Under the pieces are notes generated by a model. It did not search any database. It was not told the origin of the DNA and was given only the letters and a program-made list of their open reading frames with translations. Shown one piece after another: positions 15,691 through 24,462 of a DNA stretch of 64,000 bases. The translations under genes were made by a program, and so were the position numbers. The stretch's first letter is position 1. Each line of letters starts with the position of its first letter. Origin of the DNA: a virus; IMG/VR virus record IMGVR_UViG_3300021171_000010, positions 1 to 64,000 of that record; one strand, written 5' to 3'.

Positions 15691-16152
15691 GTGGACAACA
15701 CCAACTCAGTTGTAATAATTTTGCAACACCCTACAATTTCAACTGCTGCGTATCAGACTGGTTTTGTGGTCGGGGGTCTTCAAACTTTATCGAATGCTTT
15801 GTCTTCGAGACAAACGGGAATTTTGAATTCTTTGCGTGTGCTCGATAGGTCTAATCAAAGGGCTCCTTTAGATGTGATTTTATTCAGCTCCCAACCCACA
15901 GCCGCAGCCACAGTAGACCACGCAGCGTTTTCATTTTCTACTGATGATTTGAAAGTCATTGCCATAATTTCAATTCTCACCACGGATTATGTGACTGTTG
16001 GCGGTAAGGCCTTGGCCACAGCACCTAACCTGGGACAATCTCTTGCGGTGCCTAGTGGGACCACGCTCTACGCCGTTGCTGTGACTTCTGGGACTCCTAT
16101 ATACACCACTGCAACGGACATTCAATTTGTTTGGGGATTCATTACAGATTGA
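15691..16152 (+). CDS. Decoration-like virion protein, family copy 2
   Basis: 153 residues from GTG 15691 (no in-frame ATG precedes it; the previous stop is 3 bases upstream). It reads VVIILQHPTISTAAYQTGFVVGG, then LQTLSNALSSRQTGILNSLRVLDRSNQRAPLDVILFSSQPT and ends YTTATDIQFVWGFITD. This matches the C-terminal part of the gene at 17764 almost segment by segment, so copy 2 and that protein are closer to each other than to copy 1. Role as for copy 1. Confidence 0.65.
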   Translation: MDNTNSVVIILQHPTISTAAYQTGFVVGGLQTLSNALSSRQTGILNSLRVLDRSNQRAPLDVILFSSQPTAAATVDHAAFSFSTDDLKVIAIISILTTDYVTVGGKALATAPNLGQSLAVPSGTTLYAVAVTSGTPIYTTATDIQFVWGFITD

Positions 16153-16338
16153 TTTTTTCTGGGCATTCACCCACTGTTATTTTAGAGCCTTAAAAAGGTC
16201 CCGCCCCGGCTCATGCGGGAAGTTGCCTATTGCTGTTGGCCGCAGCGAAAAAGAAAACTGAGCGAGTCCAGTGTTTAGACCGCCCGGGCAAATTTCGGGG
16301 CACCGGCTGACAGTCCCCAGCAATTGTTAGGCAATTTT
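16153..16338 (+). promoter_or_regulatory. 186-base leader of the capsid gene
   Basis: Non-coding gap holding two hairpins: CCCGC/GCGGG (in about 16200-16222) and GGGG-CACC...-CCCC (about 16297-16318). It ends in GTTAGGC-AATTTTATGGC, with AGG as a plausible Shine-Dalgarno core 7-8 bases before ATG. The same leader word GTTAGGC-GAATTTATGGC precedes the gene at 17764. It is probably a specific translation (or stability) leader for highly made structural genes. No clear promoter hexamers. Confidence 0.45.
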
Positions 16339-17655
16339 ATGGCTTTTTTCTGCGATAATCCTAGCGCGATTTCTGATATTGCGTCAAAGGATACAAACCG
16401 CATCGTGGGCACCATCGCTAAAGCGCTGGCCGCGAATGCTCCTTTCATGAACGTCATTCAGGGCGGAGTGTTTCCGTCTGGCACGTCTGACGCTATCCGG
16501 TCCATCGTCCAGATGCAGGCCGCTCCGGGCGACTCCCTGGCGGTTCCTAATTTCGTCTGCGATACCGACATCTGCGGTCAGACTGGTATCCAGGACTTGA
16601 CAGATACCGTTGAGTTTACCCTCCGGCTGGAAAGCTTCAGGGGTCGTGGTCCAAACATCTGCGTTAAGAAAGGCTACGCGGCCTTCAAAGGCAGTTATGT
16701 GATGGCTGAAGACTCGCTGAAGAAACTCGTTGTGCAGTATATCAACGCGGACATCCGCGCTCAGTTATACCTGCGCTCTGCGAGCAAATTCACCGCGAAT
16801 GCTGGCTATGATTTCAACTCGCTGTTCACCGGCGGTTTGGAAACTGACTTGGGTGTCAAGTTTGCGCCCCTGTTGCCTACCGGCCCCATGACCTTCAAGG
16901 CCTTGCATTTCATTGCGCGATATATGCGCGAGGTTCTTTTCGCCGAATGGTATTCGGCCGACCAGGGCATGCCCCATTTTCGGTTCATCGGCAGCTCCGA
17001 CCAAGTGGAATATTTCCGGTCGGAAGTCGGCGTGCAAAACGTCATGATTGGTTTGACCACTGGCGGTTATAAGCTCGGCGAGGAAACCCTCACCGCTTAT
17101 TCCTTCGAACAGAGCCCTGCTTATCGGGGCATCGCGTTCGGTGTTGACCAGCGGCCTTTGCGGTCCACCGGCTTTAACGCTGATGGCACCCTGGCGCTGA
17201 TTAACCCTATCACCATCGTGGCGAATCCTGCGCGCGGCGTTGCTTTCGCTAAGCCCAATCCGGCTTGGCTGAGCGCTCCATATGAAGTGGGTTTTCTCAT
17301 CGCTGATGGCTCGTTTGAGCGTTTGGTGCCCGAGAAGTATGTTGGCGAAGGTTCCTTCAAGTTCGCGCCTCAGTTGCACATGGGCGAGCTCGAATGGCAC
17401 TATATCATCGACAATCAATGTAATCAGTGGGGCGACTTTGGATGGCACAAGTATCAGATTACTCGCGCCTACCGGCCTTTGCGCCCGCAGCACATCGTGC
17501 CGATTCTGTATGGACGCTGCACCGCCGACCTGGGCTTGGTGGCTTGCGCTAATCCTACTACCAGCACCTTCAGTGGGGCGTTCAGCTACACTAACGTGGG
17601 TGTTTGCGGCGACAATGAATCGCCTGTGATTGGGCCTGGATTCCCCACCCTCTGA
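16339..17655 (+). CDS. Major capsid protein (by context)
   Basis: 438 residues from ATG 16339; a TTG 15 bases upstream is in frame but the GTTAGGC leader points to the ATG. The reading MAFFCDNPSAISDIA, SIVQMQAAPGDSLAVPNF, TVEFTLRLESFRGRGPNI, VIRAQLYLRSASKF-like helices and ITRAYRPLRPQHIVPILYGR with a Cys-rich end form an alpha/beta protein of capsid size. It has its own leader upstream and a terminator downstream, as expected for the most abundant protein. I recognise no HK97 sequence signature, so the call rests on size, place and expression signals. Confidence 0.72.
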   Translation: MAFFCDNPSAISDIASKDTNRIVGTIAKALAANAPFMNVIQGGVFPSGTSDAIRSIVQMQAAPGDSLAVPNFVCDTDICGQTGIQDLTDTVEFTLRLESFRGRGPNICVKKGYAAFKGSYVMAEDSLKKLVVQYINADIRAQLYLRSASKFTANAGYDFNSLFTGGLETDLGVKFAPLLPTGPMTFKALHFIARYMREVLFAEWYSADQGMPHFRFIGSSDQVEYFRSEVGVQNVMIGLTTGGYKLGEETLTAYSFEQSPAYRGIAFGVDQRPLRSTGFNADGTLALINPITIVANPARGVAFAKPNPAWLSAPYEVGFLIADGSFERLVPEKYVGEGSFKFAPQLHMGELEWHYIIDNQCNQWGDFGWHKYQITRAYRPLRPQHIVPILYGRCTADLGLVACANPTTSTFSGAFSYTNVGVCGDNESPVIGPGFPTL

Positions 17656-17691
17656 GCAAATCTAGCTCTCCCTGAGAGCTAAGCAGAAACG

Positions 17692-17730
17692 AGGGGCGCA
17701 CAGTGGTCAGGCTGTGCGCCCCTTAATAAA
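17692..17730 (+). terminator. Intrinsic terminator after the capsid gene
   Basis: AGGGGCGCACAG (17692-17703) pairs with CTGTGCGCCCCTT (17712-17724 region), 12 pairs with an 8-base loop, then TTAATAAAAA. The tail has few Ts, so termination may be partial, leaving read-through into the fibre genes. A smaller hairpin AGCTCTC-CCT-GAGAGCT (17664-17680) precedes it. Confidence 0.65.
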
Positions 17731-17763
17731 AACTGACAAACATTTTATCCGTTAGGCGAATTT

Positions 17764-18669
17764 ATGGCATTCACCGAAGACACAGGCTTCAAGACCGGGG
17801 ATTCTCTTTGGTCTCTCACTCGCAAGATTCTTTCTCGTCTCAACCAGGGTATATCGACATCCGGAGGTGGTGGAGGTGGTGGGGGTGGCGGTCCTACTCA
17901 AATTCAGGATGGTGGTGGTAGTGGAGCTCTAGCAACCGTAACGGCGGCTAATGCCGTTAAAACCGATGGAAGCGCAGTAACACAACCTATTTCCAATGCA
18001 AACCTGGGCAATCTTGACGTTTCTCTCTCTACTCGGCTGAAGCCCGCGGATACTCTTACCGCAGTCACTACGGTAGGAACTATCACGAATCCCGTCACAG
18101 TAGCACAGGCCACTGCGGCTAATCTCAAGGTAGATTTATCCGGCACGGGCGCCAATGCTACGGCGTTGAAAGTGGATGGCAGCGCGGTGACACAGCCAGT
18201 TAGCGGAAACGTGGGAGGTAAGACCGCCGTAATTAAAGCCAATCCGACTATCAGCACGAGCGCCTATTCGGCCGGCTTCACTGTAGGGGCAATCCAAACT
18301 CTTGCGAATGCGTTCACCTCACAGAGCACAGGAATTTTGGAATCTTTGATTCTACTCGACAAGTCTAATCAGAAAGCGCCGATGGATATTCTGCTTTTCG
18401 ATGCGAATCCCACCAACGCAACAACCACTGACCATGCGACTTTTGTAATCTCCACAGATGATTTGAAAGTGATTGGCCGAGTATCTGTAGCTGCGGGCGA
18501 TTACGTAACCATCGCGAGCGGTGAGGCAGTGGCAATTAAAACCGGCCTGGGAATCGCGCTGAAGGCCGCGGCTGCCGGCACTACTCTCTATGCTGTGGCT
18601 ATCACGTCAGGCACGCCCACTTATTCTGCCACTGCGCTGCAGTGGGTTTGGGGAATCCTGCAAGACTGA
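17764..18669 (+). CDS. Virion protein with Gly10 tract and decoration-type C-domain
   Basis: 301 residues. N-terminal 30 residues (GFKTGDSLWSLTRKILSRLNQG), then ten consecutive Gly, then two copies of a repeat with DGSAVTQPI/V (residues about 75 and 140), then a 140-residue domain homologous to the two genes upstream of the capsid (STGILESLILLDKSNQKAPMDILLFDANPT, TALQWVWGILQD). It uses the GTTAGGC leader shared with the capsid. It likely links an anchored N-terminus to an outer decoration-like domain by a flexible Gly hinge. Confidence 0.65.
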   Translation: MAFTEDTGFKTGDSLWSLTRKILSRLNQGISTSGGGGGGGGGGPTQIQDGGGSGALATVTAANAVKTDGSAVTQPISNANLGNLDVSLSTRLKPADTLTAVTTVGTITNPVTVAQATAANLKVDLSGTGANATALKVDGSAVTQPVSGNVGGKTAVIKANPTISTSAYSAGFTVGAIQTLANAFTSQSTGILESLILLDKSNQKAPMDILLFDANPTNATTTDHATFVISTDDLKVIGRVSVAAGDYVTIASGEAVAIKTGLGIALKAAAAGTTLYAVAITSGTPTYSATALQWVWGILQD

Positions 18670-18671
18670 GT

Positions 18672-20240
18672 ATGCCTAATCCGGTAGTCAATAGGCGCCT
18701 GGGCGGAGGAGCCAGTGGGTCTAACCCGTTGCTGAATGGGATTATTTCCTATTGGGATTTTCAGACTTCATCTTACCTGGATTTGGTAGACGGAAATAAC
18801 CTGTCTGCACCTAACGGTGGGGTGACTACCCAAGCTGAATTTATTGCTAACGGTATTCAGGTTAGTTCGGGCGTTGGGGCTGTAGTAGGTATAGCGGATA
18901 ACGCTAGTTTATCCGGAGGAGCGGGCGTATCGTTTACAGTAAGTGTGTGGTCTAATACCGCCAGTGGAACAAATGGTTTGCTTATCGGGAAGTGGGATAA
19001 AACGCACAATGATTATGCTATTCTGATTAATAGCCAGGATAGAGTAGTATTTGTAGCTACTGACATCACCACAGGGCTTGTCGTTGAAGTTGATTCAAAG
19101 TTTAATGTGTCCGGGGCGTCTAGCTTTAATCATTTTTGTGCCGGATTTGATGCTACGGTAGGTGCGATTTGGCTACAGATTAATGGTGGAGTTCGATTTT
19201 ATTCTAGTTGTAGTGGAGTTCAACGAACAGTAGCTGCTTTCACTGTGGGTAATTTTGGGTTGGCTTCGGCCCAAACTGGATTAGGCGCAGGTTTGGATGA
19301 GGCCGCTTTTTGGCACCGTAGCTTAAGTGCAGATGAAGTCAATCTTCTTTATAACATGGGAATTGGAAATCAGTATCCATTCTCTGGAGTTGTGGTGACT
19401 GGAAGCTCTTTGACTGTAGGCCAGGATTGGGCGAATAGGGTAGTTTCAAACGGTGGCGCTGCGCCTAGTTCCACTTCTATAAACGCCGCAAATGATTTTT
19501 ATAGTGGATTGGTGACTGATGGATTGGCCGGAATAGTAGTAGCTGCCAATATGTTTGCCCCGGACAATCTGATTGCGGCTATTACTCCGTTGATTGCACA
19601 GGCCGGTTCTGACCCTTGGGTTAATCACAATTTTGTAATTGGTGATTTGACTGTAAATGGATTGGTAGGAGATGGGTCCACTAAATATTTAGCAACCGGG
19701 ATAATTCCCGGGCTAGCGGATGTTTTTCGATTGAATGCGCCATTGACTAGTATTTCTGCCGGATTAGTCGGATACACATCAGTTGATAACTCTGGTTCGC
19801 AGGAAGAACTTGCTTGTTATGGGGCCAATACTCAATCTGAATTTGGATTGGCGACTAATTTTGGCGGCTCCTCATACCTCACTTGTTGGAAATTTGTTAC
19901 TTCTGGCACTGATGACATTGTTGTTACTGCGCCCTCTCCTGCCACTGGCTATTTTTCTGGGCAACGAACCGCTTCGAATGCAATTGCATTTTATTTTGCT
20001 AATAGTGGGCATGCGCACTCTACTCTAGGGAGCGGAACAGGCAATCAAACGGGTTCAATAGAAACCGTCCAACCGCTTTTTGCTTTTGCTGCCAATAACA
20101 ATGGTGGAGGTCCAGCTAATTTCACTAGAAAACGACTTTCATTTTTGGCGGTCACTAAAGGGCTTACTTCGGCGCAAGATGCGAAATTGTTTTCGCGAGT
20201 GCAAACTCTGCGCACTACTTTGGGTGGGGGATTCGTATGA
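18672..20240 (+). CDS. LamG-domain adhesin with shared C-terminal domain
   Basis: 522 residues from ATG 18672; the open frame reaches back to 18642 only inside the previous gene. Residues about 30-230 form a LamG/concanavalin-type lectin domain (GIISYWDFQTSSYLDLV, GVSFTVSVWSN, LDEAAFWHRSLSADEVNLLYN). The last 260 residues (from about VTGSSLTVGQDWANRV to TLGGGFV) are shared with the gene at 24462, with matching segments TDGLAGIVVAANMFAPDNL, NHNFVIGDLTVNGLVGDGSTKYL, GYFSGQRTASN and LFAFAANNNGGGPANF. This looks like a host-binding tip. It is likely a receptor-binding fibre. Confidence 0.7.
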   Translation: MPNPVVNRRLGGGASGSNPLLNGIISYWDFQTSSYLDLVDGNNLSAPNGGVTTQAEFIANGIQVSSGVGAVVGIADNASLSGGAGVSFTVSVWSNTASGTNGLLIGKWDKTHNDYAILINSQDRVVFVATDITTGLVVEVDSKFNVSGASSFNHFCAGFDATVGAIWLQINGGVRFYSSCSGVQRTVAAFTVGNFGLASAQTGLGAGLDEAAFWHRSLSADEVNLLYNMGIGNQYPFSGVVVTGSSLTVGQDWANRVVSNGGAAPSSTSINAANDFYSGLVTDGLAGIVVAANMFAPDNLIAAITPLIAQAGSDPWVNHNFVIGDLTVNGLVGDGSTKYLATGIIPGLADVFRLNAPLTSISAGLVGYTSVDNSGSQEELACYGANTQSEFGLATNFGGSSYLTCWKFVTSGTDDIVVTAPSPATGYFSGQRTASNAIAFYFANSGHAHSTLGSGTGNQTGSIETVQPLFAFAANNNGGGPANFTRKRLSFLAVTKGLTSAQDAKLFSRVQTLRTTLGGGFV

Positions 20241-20428
20241 TAAAGAGGATTTTGGAAAACGAAAAACTACTTTTTGCCGCCCTCGGTTTTAATGGTGTGC
20301 TGGAAGGAATCAGGCACATTATTGTGAAATACCAACCCGAACTTACTGCTTTGCTTACGCTTTTACAGATAGCTATCGCGGCGCTTACCTTGGCGCACTT
20401 GGGTAAAAAACTCCTGAAGAAAAAATGA
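20237..20428 (+). CDS. Small membrane protein, possible holin
   Basis: 63 residues. Positive start (MIKRILENEKLL), one hydrophobic region (LTALLTLLQIAIAALTLAHLG) and a Lys tail (KKLLKKK). Overlaps the fibre gene by 4 bases and the next lipoprotein gene by 4 bases. A charged C-terminus and one or two spans are typical of small holins. Since no endolysin was found nearby, holin function is uncertain. Confidence 0.5.
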   Translation: MIKRILENEKLLFAALGFNGVLEGIRHIIVKYQPELTALLTLLQIAIAALTLAHLGKKLLKKK

Positions 20429-21177
20429 AAAAAATCCTGACCTTACTTGCGTTATCCTCGTTCTTGTTTACTGGGTGCGCTCTTATTCCTAAACCGGTTG
20501 AGTTTTTCCAGAAGAAAGTGAAATCCTTCCCCGAGCCCACTTCTAAGCAGGTGGAAGTTCAGAAACAAACTGCACAACGGGCTAAGGAAGCGGCTCAGGC
20601 TACCCTAAGCACCGCAGTGGATGAGGGCGCTAGCACAAATCTTGTGGCGACTGCCAAAGATACCGCGGTGCTCACCGACGCAGTTTCGACTTCTCTGGGG
20701 CCGCCCGTGAAACCGTCTGTGGCGCCCGCGCAGGATTTGTCCACAGAGCTTTTGACCCAGGTAGCGAAGCTAAACCGAAAGATTGATGCTTTCGCTGAAG
20801 CAAACGAAAAGGTGGAAGGTAAAAAAATTGAAGGCACCGGAGTTTTTTCGGTTCCTTACTTCGTGTATGCCGGCGGATTTGTTTTGCTTGTGGTGGTTGG
20901 ATGGCACTTGGCTAAAACTGCCTTGATGGCCGGTTCGATTGCTAATCCGGCGATTGCTCCCCTACTGGGCCTTGCAAATGGCGGCATGAACGCTGCCGGT
21001 GCCGCGGCGGGAAAGGGACTGCAACAGGTGGTTGCGGGAGGCTCCGCATTTCTTAAAAAATTGGAAACGGAAGTGACAGACCCCGCGCTCCGACAAAGAG
21101 TGAAAGACCTTTTCGTGGCGGCACACAAAGAGGCTCAGGATGCGGATGTGAAAGTGCTTGTTGACAAGCTTAAATGA
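20425..21177 (+). CDS. Lipoprotein with internal transmembrane span
   Basis: 250 residues. A lipobox LFTGC places the lipidated Cys at residue 18. Then a Pro/Glu/Ala coiled region (QTAQRAKEAAQATLSTAV), a single span (FVYAGGFVLLVVVGWHLA, about 147-165), an Ala/Gly region and a helical C-terminus (RVKDLFVAAHKEAQDADVKVLVDKL). A lipoprotein plus an inner helix suggests a protein bridging two membranes, like unimolecular spanins, but it is longer than known spanins. Coupled with the small membrane protein before it, so a lysis role is plausible. Confidence 0.55.
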   Translation: MKKILTLLALSSFLFTGCALIPKPVEFFQKKVKSFPEPTSKQVEVQKQTAQRAKEAAQATLSTAVDEGASTNLVATAKDTAVLTDAVSTSLGPPVKPSVAPAQDLSTELLTQVAKLNRKIDAFAEANEKVEGKKIEGTGVFSVPYFVYAGGFVLLVVVGWHLAKTALMAGSIANPAIAPLLGLANGGMNAAGAAAGKGLQQVVAGGSAFLKKLETEVTDPALRQRVKDLFVAAHKEAQDADVKVLVDKLK

Positions 21178-21192
21178 ACCGACTCTTAGCCT

Positions 21193-21366
21193 GTGGACAA
21201 TGACCAAGATGATGGTGCCCCGCCGGTGAACAACACCGGCCGAAGCGCCGAGAGCGAGGGCGGAGATTTTCCTGTTGCCCACGCGCACCCCGTTAGGCCG
21301 CGAAACGTTATGCAAGTTCCTCCGCCCGCGCCGCAATACGTTTTGGTTGTTACTAACCCCGATTGA
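21193..21366 (+). CDS. 57-residue Pro-rich protein, GTG start
   Basis: A small frame starting GTG (GTGGAC, the same start context as the gene at 15691) and ending TGA 3 bases before the next ATG. It reads MDNDQDDGAPPVNNTG, then acidic SESEGG and PVAHAHPVRPRNVMQVPPPAPQYVLVV. It fills an otherwise empty 190-base gap in the operon. It is disordered and has no recognised family, but the reading frame, spacing and lack of internal stops support it. Confidence 0.45.
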   Translation: MDNDQDDGAPPVNNTGRSAESEGGDFPVAHAHPVRPRNVMQVPPPAPQYVLVVTNPD

Positions 21367-21369
21367 AAT

Positions 21370-22569
21370 ATGCCTGGAGACACTGGAAATTGCACCGATT
21401 GCGGGACTTGTAATCCACAAAACCCCAATCCTATCGATACTTGCGGCCGGTCGTTGCTGCAGTGTGACAACCCTTGCCGTTCGCAGCCGGGAAACACGGC
21501 AGCTTGTGAATCGCTCCCCAGCCAGATTCAGAATTTCACGCTCCAGTTTTTCGGCACAGTGGTCAAGACGGAAGTAAATGGTGTGGTTCAGTGGCTTCTG
21601 CCCTGCAGTCTGGACGTTGGTTTGCCGGCGAATCCTCGCGGAGTGGATGAGGGTTTGGCTTGTTATTTCCTTAGGCTATTTCAAACGGGGATTACCGGTT
21701 TGCAGGGGCCGCCCGGAGCGCGCGGCCCATCGGGTTGTGACGGACGAAACGCATACACTGTTACGCTGCAGGCCTTTTCTCAGCCAAGTTTGGGAAGCCC
21801 AATCGCCCAGGTGCTGACCCAATACAATCCTGCCATTTTGACGGGCCTATCTGTTTACATCGCGGGGTCTGGGTGGTATCGAGTCACTCAGGCAAATTCT
21901 GATGGCACCCTTTTTCTGTCCTTGGAGGAGTCGCTTGTCAATGCGCCGTCAAGCATTCCGGCGGGTTCGTTGGTGGTCATCGCTGGCGAGCCGGGCGCAC
22001 CTGGGCTTACCGGACCGGTTGGACCCCAGGGGCCTCAAGGTTTGCAGGGCGGTCAGGGTCCTGTTGGACCTATCGGGCCGCCGGGAATTCAGGGACCTCC
22101 GGGAACGCCGGGCAATACTCCCGTGCTCGCTTTTGGGTTTGCCCATGGCACAGATAGTGGCGGCGCTGATGCTAGCGTAGGTAGCTCTTACGCCGCGTTG
22201 AATTTTGGACCGGGAACTTTCGGATTTGTTGCTGTTGCGACAGGAACGTATTTCATCACGGTGGTGCTCACATTTAGCGTAACGCAGAATGATAATGTGG
22301 CGCCTAATCTGATTCCATCTCCGTTTGGCAAGTTGGTAAATATCACAGCCAGTGCAGACATTGCTTCTTCGGAGGTTTCAGTCACACCGTCCAAGATGGC
22401 ATCGTTGCCTGGAGTTACACAAGTTCAATTGACAATTAGTTCAATTGTAACTGTAGGCGCGCCGAATACATCAATCGGAGTTTACACTAAAGCTAACGGA
22501 ATCGCGGGCTCTAGCTCGGTGACTGCCATATCGGCACAAACAGTAATTAATTGGGTGAAAATCGCATGA
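21370..22569 (+). CDS. Collagen-like fibre protein
   Basis: 399 residues. Cys-rich N-terminus ([19 protein letters not shown]), then two blocks of Gly-X-Y repeats: [13 protein letters not shown] near residue 115 and a 45-residue run from [13 protein letters not shown] to GPPGTPGN near 210-255. The C-terminal 140 residues form a beta-rich trimeric-tip-like domain ([15 protein letters not shown]). Collagen-like segments occur in tail fibres and knobs of many phages; trimerisation is expected. Its stop overlaps the next ATG by 4 bases. Confidence 0.78.
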   Translation: MPGDTGNCTDCGTCNPQNPNPIDTCGRSLLQCDNPCRSQPGNTAACESLPSQIQNFTLQFFGTVVKTEVNGVVQWLLPCSLDVGLPANPRGVDEGLACYFLRLFQTGITGLQGPPGARGPSGCDGRNAYTVTLQAFSQPSLGSPIAQVLTQYNPAILTGLSVYIAGSGWYRVTQANSDGTLFLSLEESLVNAPSSIPAGSLVVIAGEPGAPGLTGPVGPQGPQGLQGGQGPVGPIGPPGIQGPPGTPGNTPVLAFGFAHGTDSGGADASVGSSYAALNFGPGTFGFVAVATGTYFITVVLTFSVTQNDNVAPNLIPSPFGKLVNITASADIASSEVSVTPSKMASLPGVTQVQLTISSIVTVGAPNTSIGVYTKANGIAGSSSVTAISAQTVINWVKIA

Positions 22570-22904
22570 AACAAATGGACCGAGATTTGAATATGTCGGA
22601 GATGGGGCCGGATAGCCAGCCCGAGATGCCGAGAAACGACCACTATCCCACAATTCATTTTGAGGGGCCGGAGGAACTCGGCTTGCCGGAGCACGGCACG
22701 ATGCTAGTTCATTACAAGGTAAAGCGCGAGGTGGAAACGAAACACCCCCCGGACCGGCACTGGTATTCTTGCGATATCGAGATTCGAAAAATTTGTGGGG
22801 CTGAAGCAGAGAAAGATATGCGACCCTCTAAACGTGATACATCAGCAGAAGACAGTTTGGACAGGCTGATGAAAGAGCGCGAAGAGGGCGGTTCACGTGA
22901 GTAA
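22566..22904 (+). CDS. Hypothetical 112-residue protein between two collagen-like fibres
   Basis: ATG 22566 overlaps the fibre stop (ATGA). An earlier in-frame GTG at 22551 would overlap the fibre gene by 19 bases. The protein is charged: [16 protein letters not shown]-like start, then [48 protein letters not shown], which looks like one compact alpha/beta domain, then a basic/acidic tail. The start GTG of the next gene overlaps by 8 bases. It could be a fibre-folding chaperone judging from its place between two fibres; that is guesswork. Confidence 0.5.
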   Translation: MKQMDRDLNMSEMGPDSQPEMPRNDHYPTIHFEGPEELGLPEHGTMLVHYKVKREVETKHPPDRHWYSCDIEIRKICGAEAEKDMRPSKRDTSAEDSLDRLMKEREEGGSRE

Positions 22905-24462
22905 TCAGGGACCGGTGGGGCCTCAAGGTCCGGTTGGGCCTCAAGGAGCTCCTGGCGTAGTGGGACCAGTTGGTCCGCAGGGCTCCACAGGCCCTCAAGG
23001 TTTTGACGGGGCTCAAGGTGTTCCTGGACCGATTGGCCCACAGGGTGCCACAGGTCCGCAAGGTGTCCCTGGACCGGTTGGTCCACAAGGCGCCACAGGC
23101 CCTCAAGGGCCGGCTGGCAATGGTGGGACCGGAGTAGTCAGCACTAGTAATTTCTACAACATCAAGACTGATTTTGGTGCTTTGGGGGACGGAACAACTG
23201 ATGACACAATTGCCATACAGAATGCTATTAACGTCGTAGCTGCCTCGCCTGCTGGTGGGACAATCTTTTTTCCCAATGGTGTCTATATAATCGGCGGAGC
23301 CATGCGAGGAAGTGGAGCGTATCAAGCCCAGTTGCTTATACCTGAAATTCCAAACTACCCAAACCAAACCACGCTTATTCGATTTGTCGGTCCCGAGATG
23401 CCGGCACAAGGTCTCCCAGTAATTGCCTCTTTACCGAATGCTTTTGGCGGCGCTGTTTTAAAAAGCACCTTAGCTTCTACTGGAGGCGGCACCAATGCTG
23501 TAATCGCTACTGTTCGAAATACGGTTCCTAATTTTAACAACTTTAATTCCGTGTCAATAGATATGGAGAATCTGACAATCCAAGTGTCAGATAATCCTCA
23601 AATTTCTGGATTAAATTTCAGAAAAGCAGTTTGTCTCCGCCTGCGCGGGGTCACCGTTTACACGGGAGTGGCGCCGTTTTCATCCTCCAAGCCCACACTT
23701 ACTACTTCCATAGGCGTTGTGACGCCTGACAACAACAACGGAGCTTTTACTAGGCTTGACGACACTGTTGTAAGTGGTTTTTATACTGGGTATGAGCTGA
23801 ATGAACATGCTTGTGGCAATAATGTATGCGCATATTATTGTTTTCAAGGGGCTACAGTTCCTTTTGCATACCATGCTTTGCATTTCGAGCGTATTCTTTT
23901 GGTTCATTGTCCTCATGGGCTTGTGTGGAGCGGAGCATCCAGACTTGATGTAGAACAACTGGACGTTGAGTATTCTATGGGGGATTGGGCTGTTCTGGTT
24001 TCCAATTTGGATGACCCGGGTTCGGTGGCTTCAGGCAATATTCGATGGGCGGCTGTTCAGGGGGGCACTGGTCCCACTATTGGGGTAATCCATTCTTTTC
24101 CAAACGCGGCACCGTTGATTCATCTGCAAGAACTAGGAGATGGATTGCTTACCAGCAGTGCAGCCGCAACAGTTTCCGGCCCAACTGTGCTGGATTTTTC
24201 TGGGGCTCCCCTTCAAACATTTATAATGTCAGGAGATGTCTCTTTTACTACTCAGACCAGACGCGCCGGCGCTTTTTTGAGTGCGCGCATGCTTCCTAAT
24301 GGGGCGGTTCGTTCAGTTCTTTTTCCGGCTGGGTGGACTTGGTTGGGGGTAGACAATAGCGCGGGATTATCTTTGCCAGTAGGAAAAACTGGGGTGTTAT
24401 CTCTCACGTGTTACGGCCCGTTGGATTCGGATGTTGTGGCGGTCTATGCCGTTTCTCCCTAA
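22897..24462 (+). CDS. Tail spike: collagen-like neck plus pectate-lyase-like beta-helix
   Basis: 521 residues from GTG 22897. Residues 4-75 are Gly-X-Y collagen repeats ([23 protein letters not shown]). From residue about 88 the pectate-lyase_3 signature appears ([27 protein letters not shown], then [15 protein letters not shown]), the typical start of a right-handed beta-helix depolymerase. The C-terminus ([16 protein letters not shown]) ends in a beta-rich tip. It probably binds and cleaves or modifies host surface polysaccharide. Its TAA overlaps the next ATG by one base (TAATG). Confidence 0.82.
   Translation: MSNQGPVGPQGPVGPQGAPGVVGPVGPQGSTGPQGFDGAQGVPGPIGPQGATGPQGVPGPVGPQGATGPQGPAGNGGTGVVSTSNFYNIKTDFGALGDGTTDDTIAIQNAINVVAASPAGGTIFFPNGVYIIGGAMRGSGAYQAQLLIPEIPNYPNQTTLIRFVGPEMPAQGLPVIASLPNAFGGAVLKSTLASTGGGTNAVIATVRNTVPNFNNFNSVSIDMENLTIQVSDNPQISGLNFRKAVCLRLRGVTVYTGVAPFSSSKPTLTTSIGVVTPDNNNGAFTRLDDTVVSGFYTGYELNEHACGNNVCAYYCFQGATVPFAYHALHFERILLVHCPHGLVWSGASRLDVEQLDVEYSMGDWAVLVSNLDDPGSVASGNIRWAAVQGGTGPTIGVIHSFPNAAPLIHLQELGDGLLTSSAAATVSGPTVLDFSGAPLQTFIMSGDVSFTTQTRRAGAFLSARMLPNGAVRSVLFPAGWTWLGVDNSAGLSLPVGKTGVLSLTCYGPLDSDVVAVYAVSP

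Noticed and set aside
16765-17493. 242-codon reverse frame opposite the capsid gene
   Set aside because: It is antisense to a well-supported capsid frame and has no coupled neighbours.
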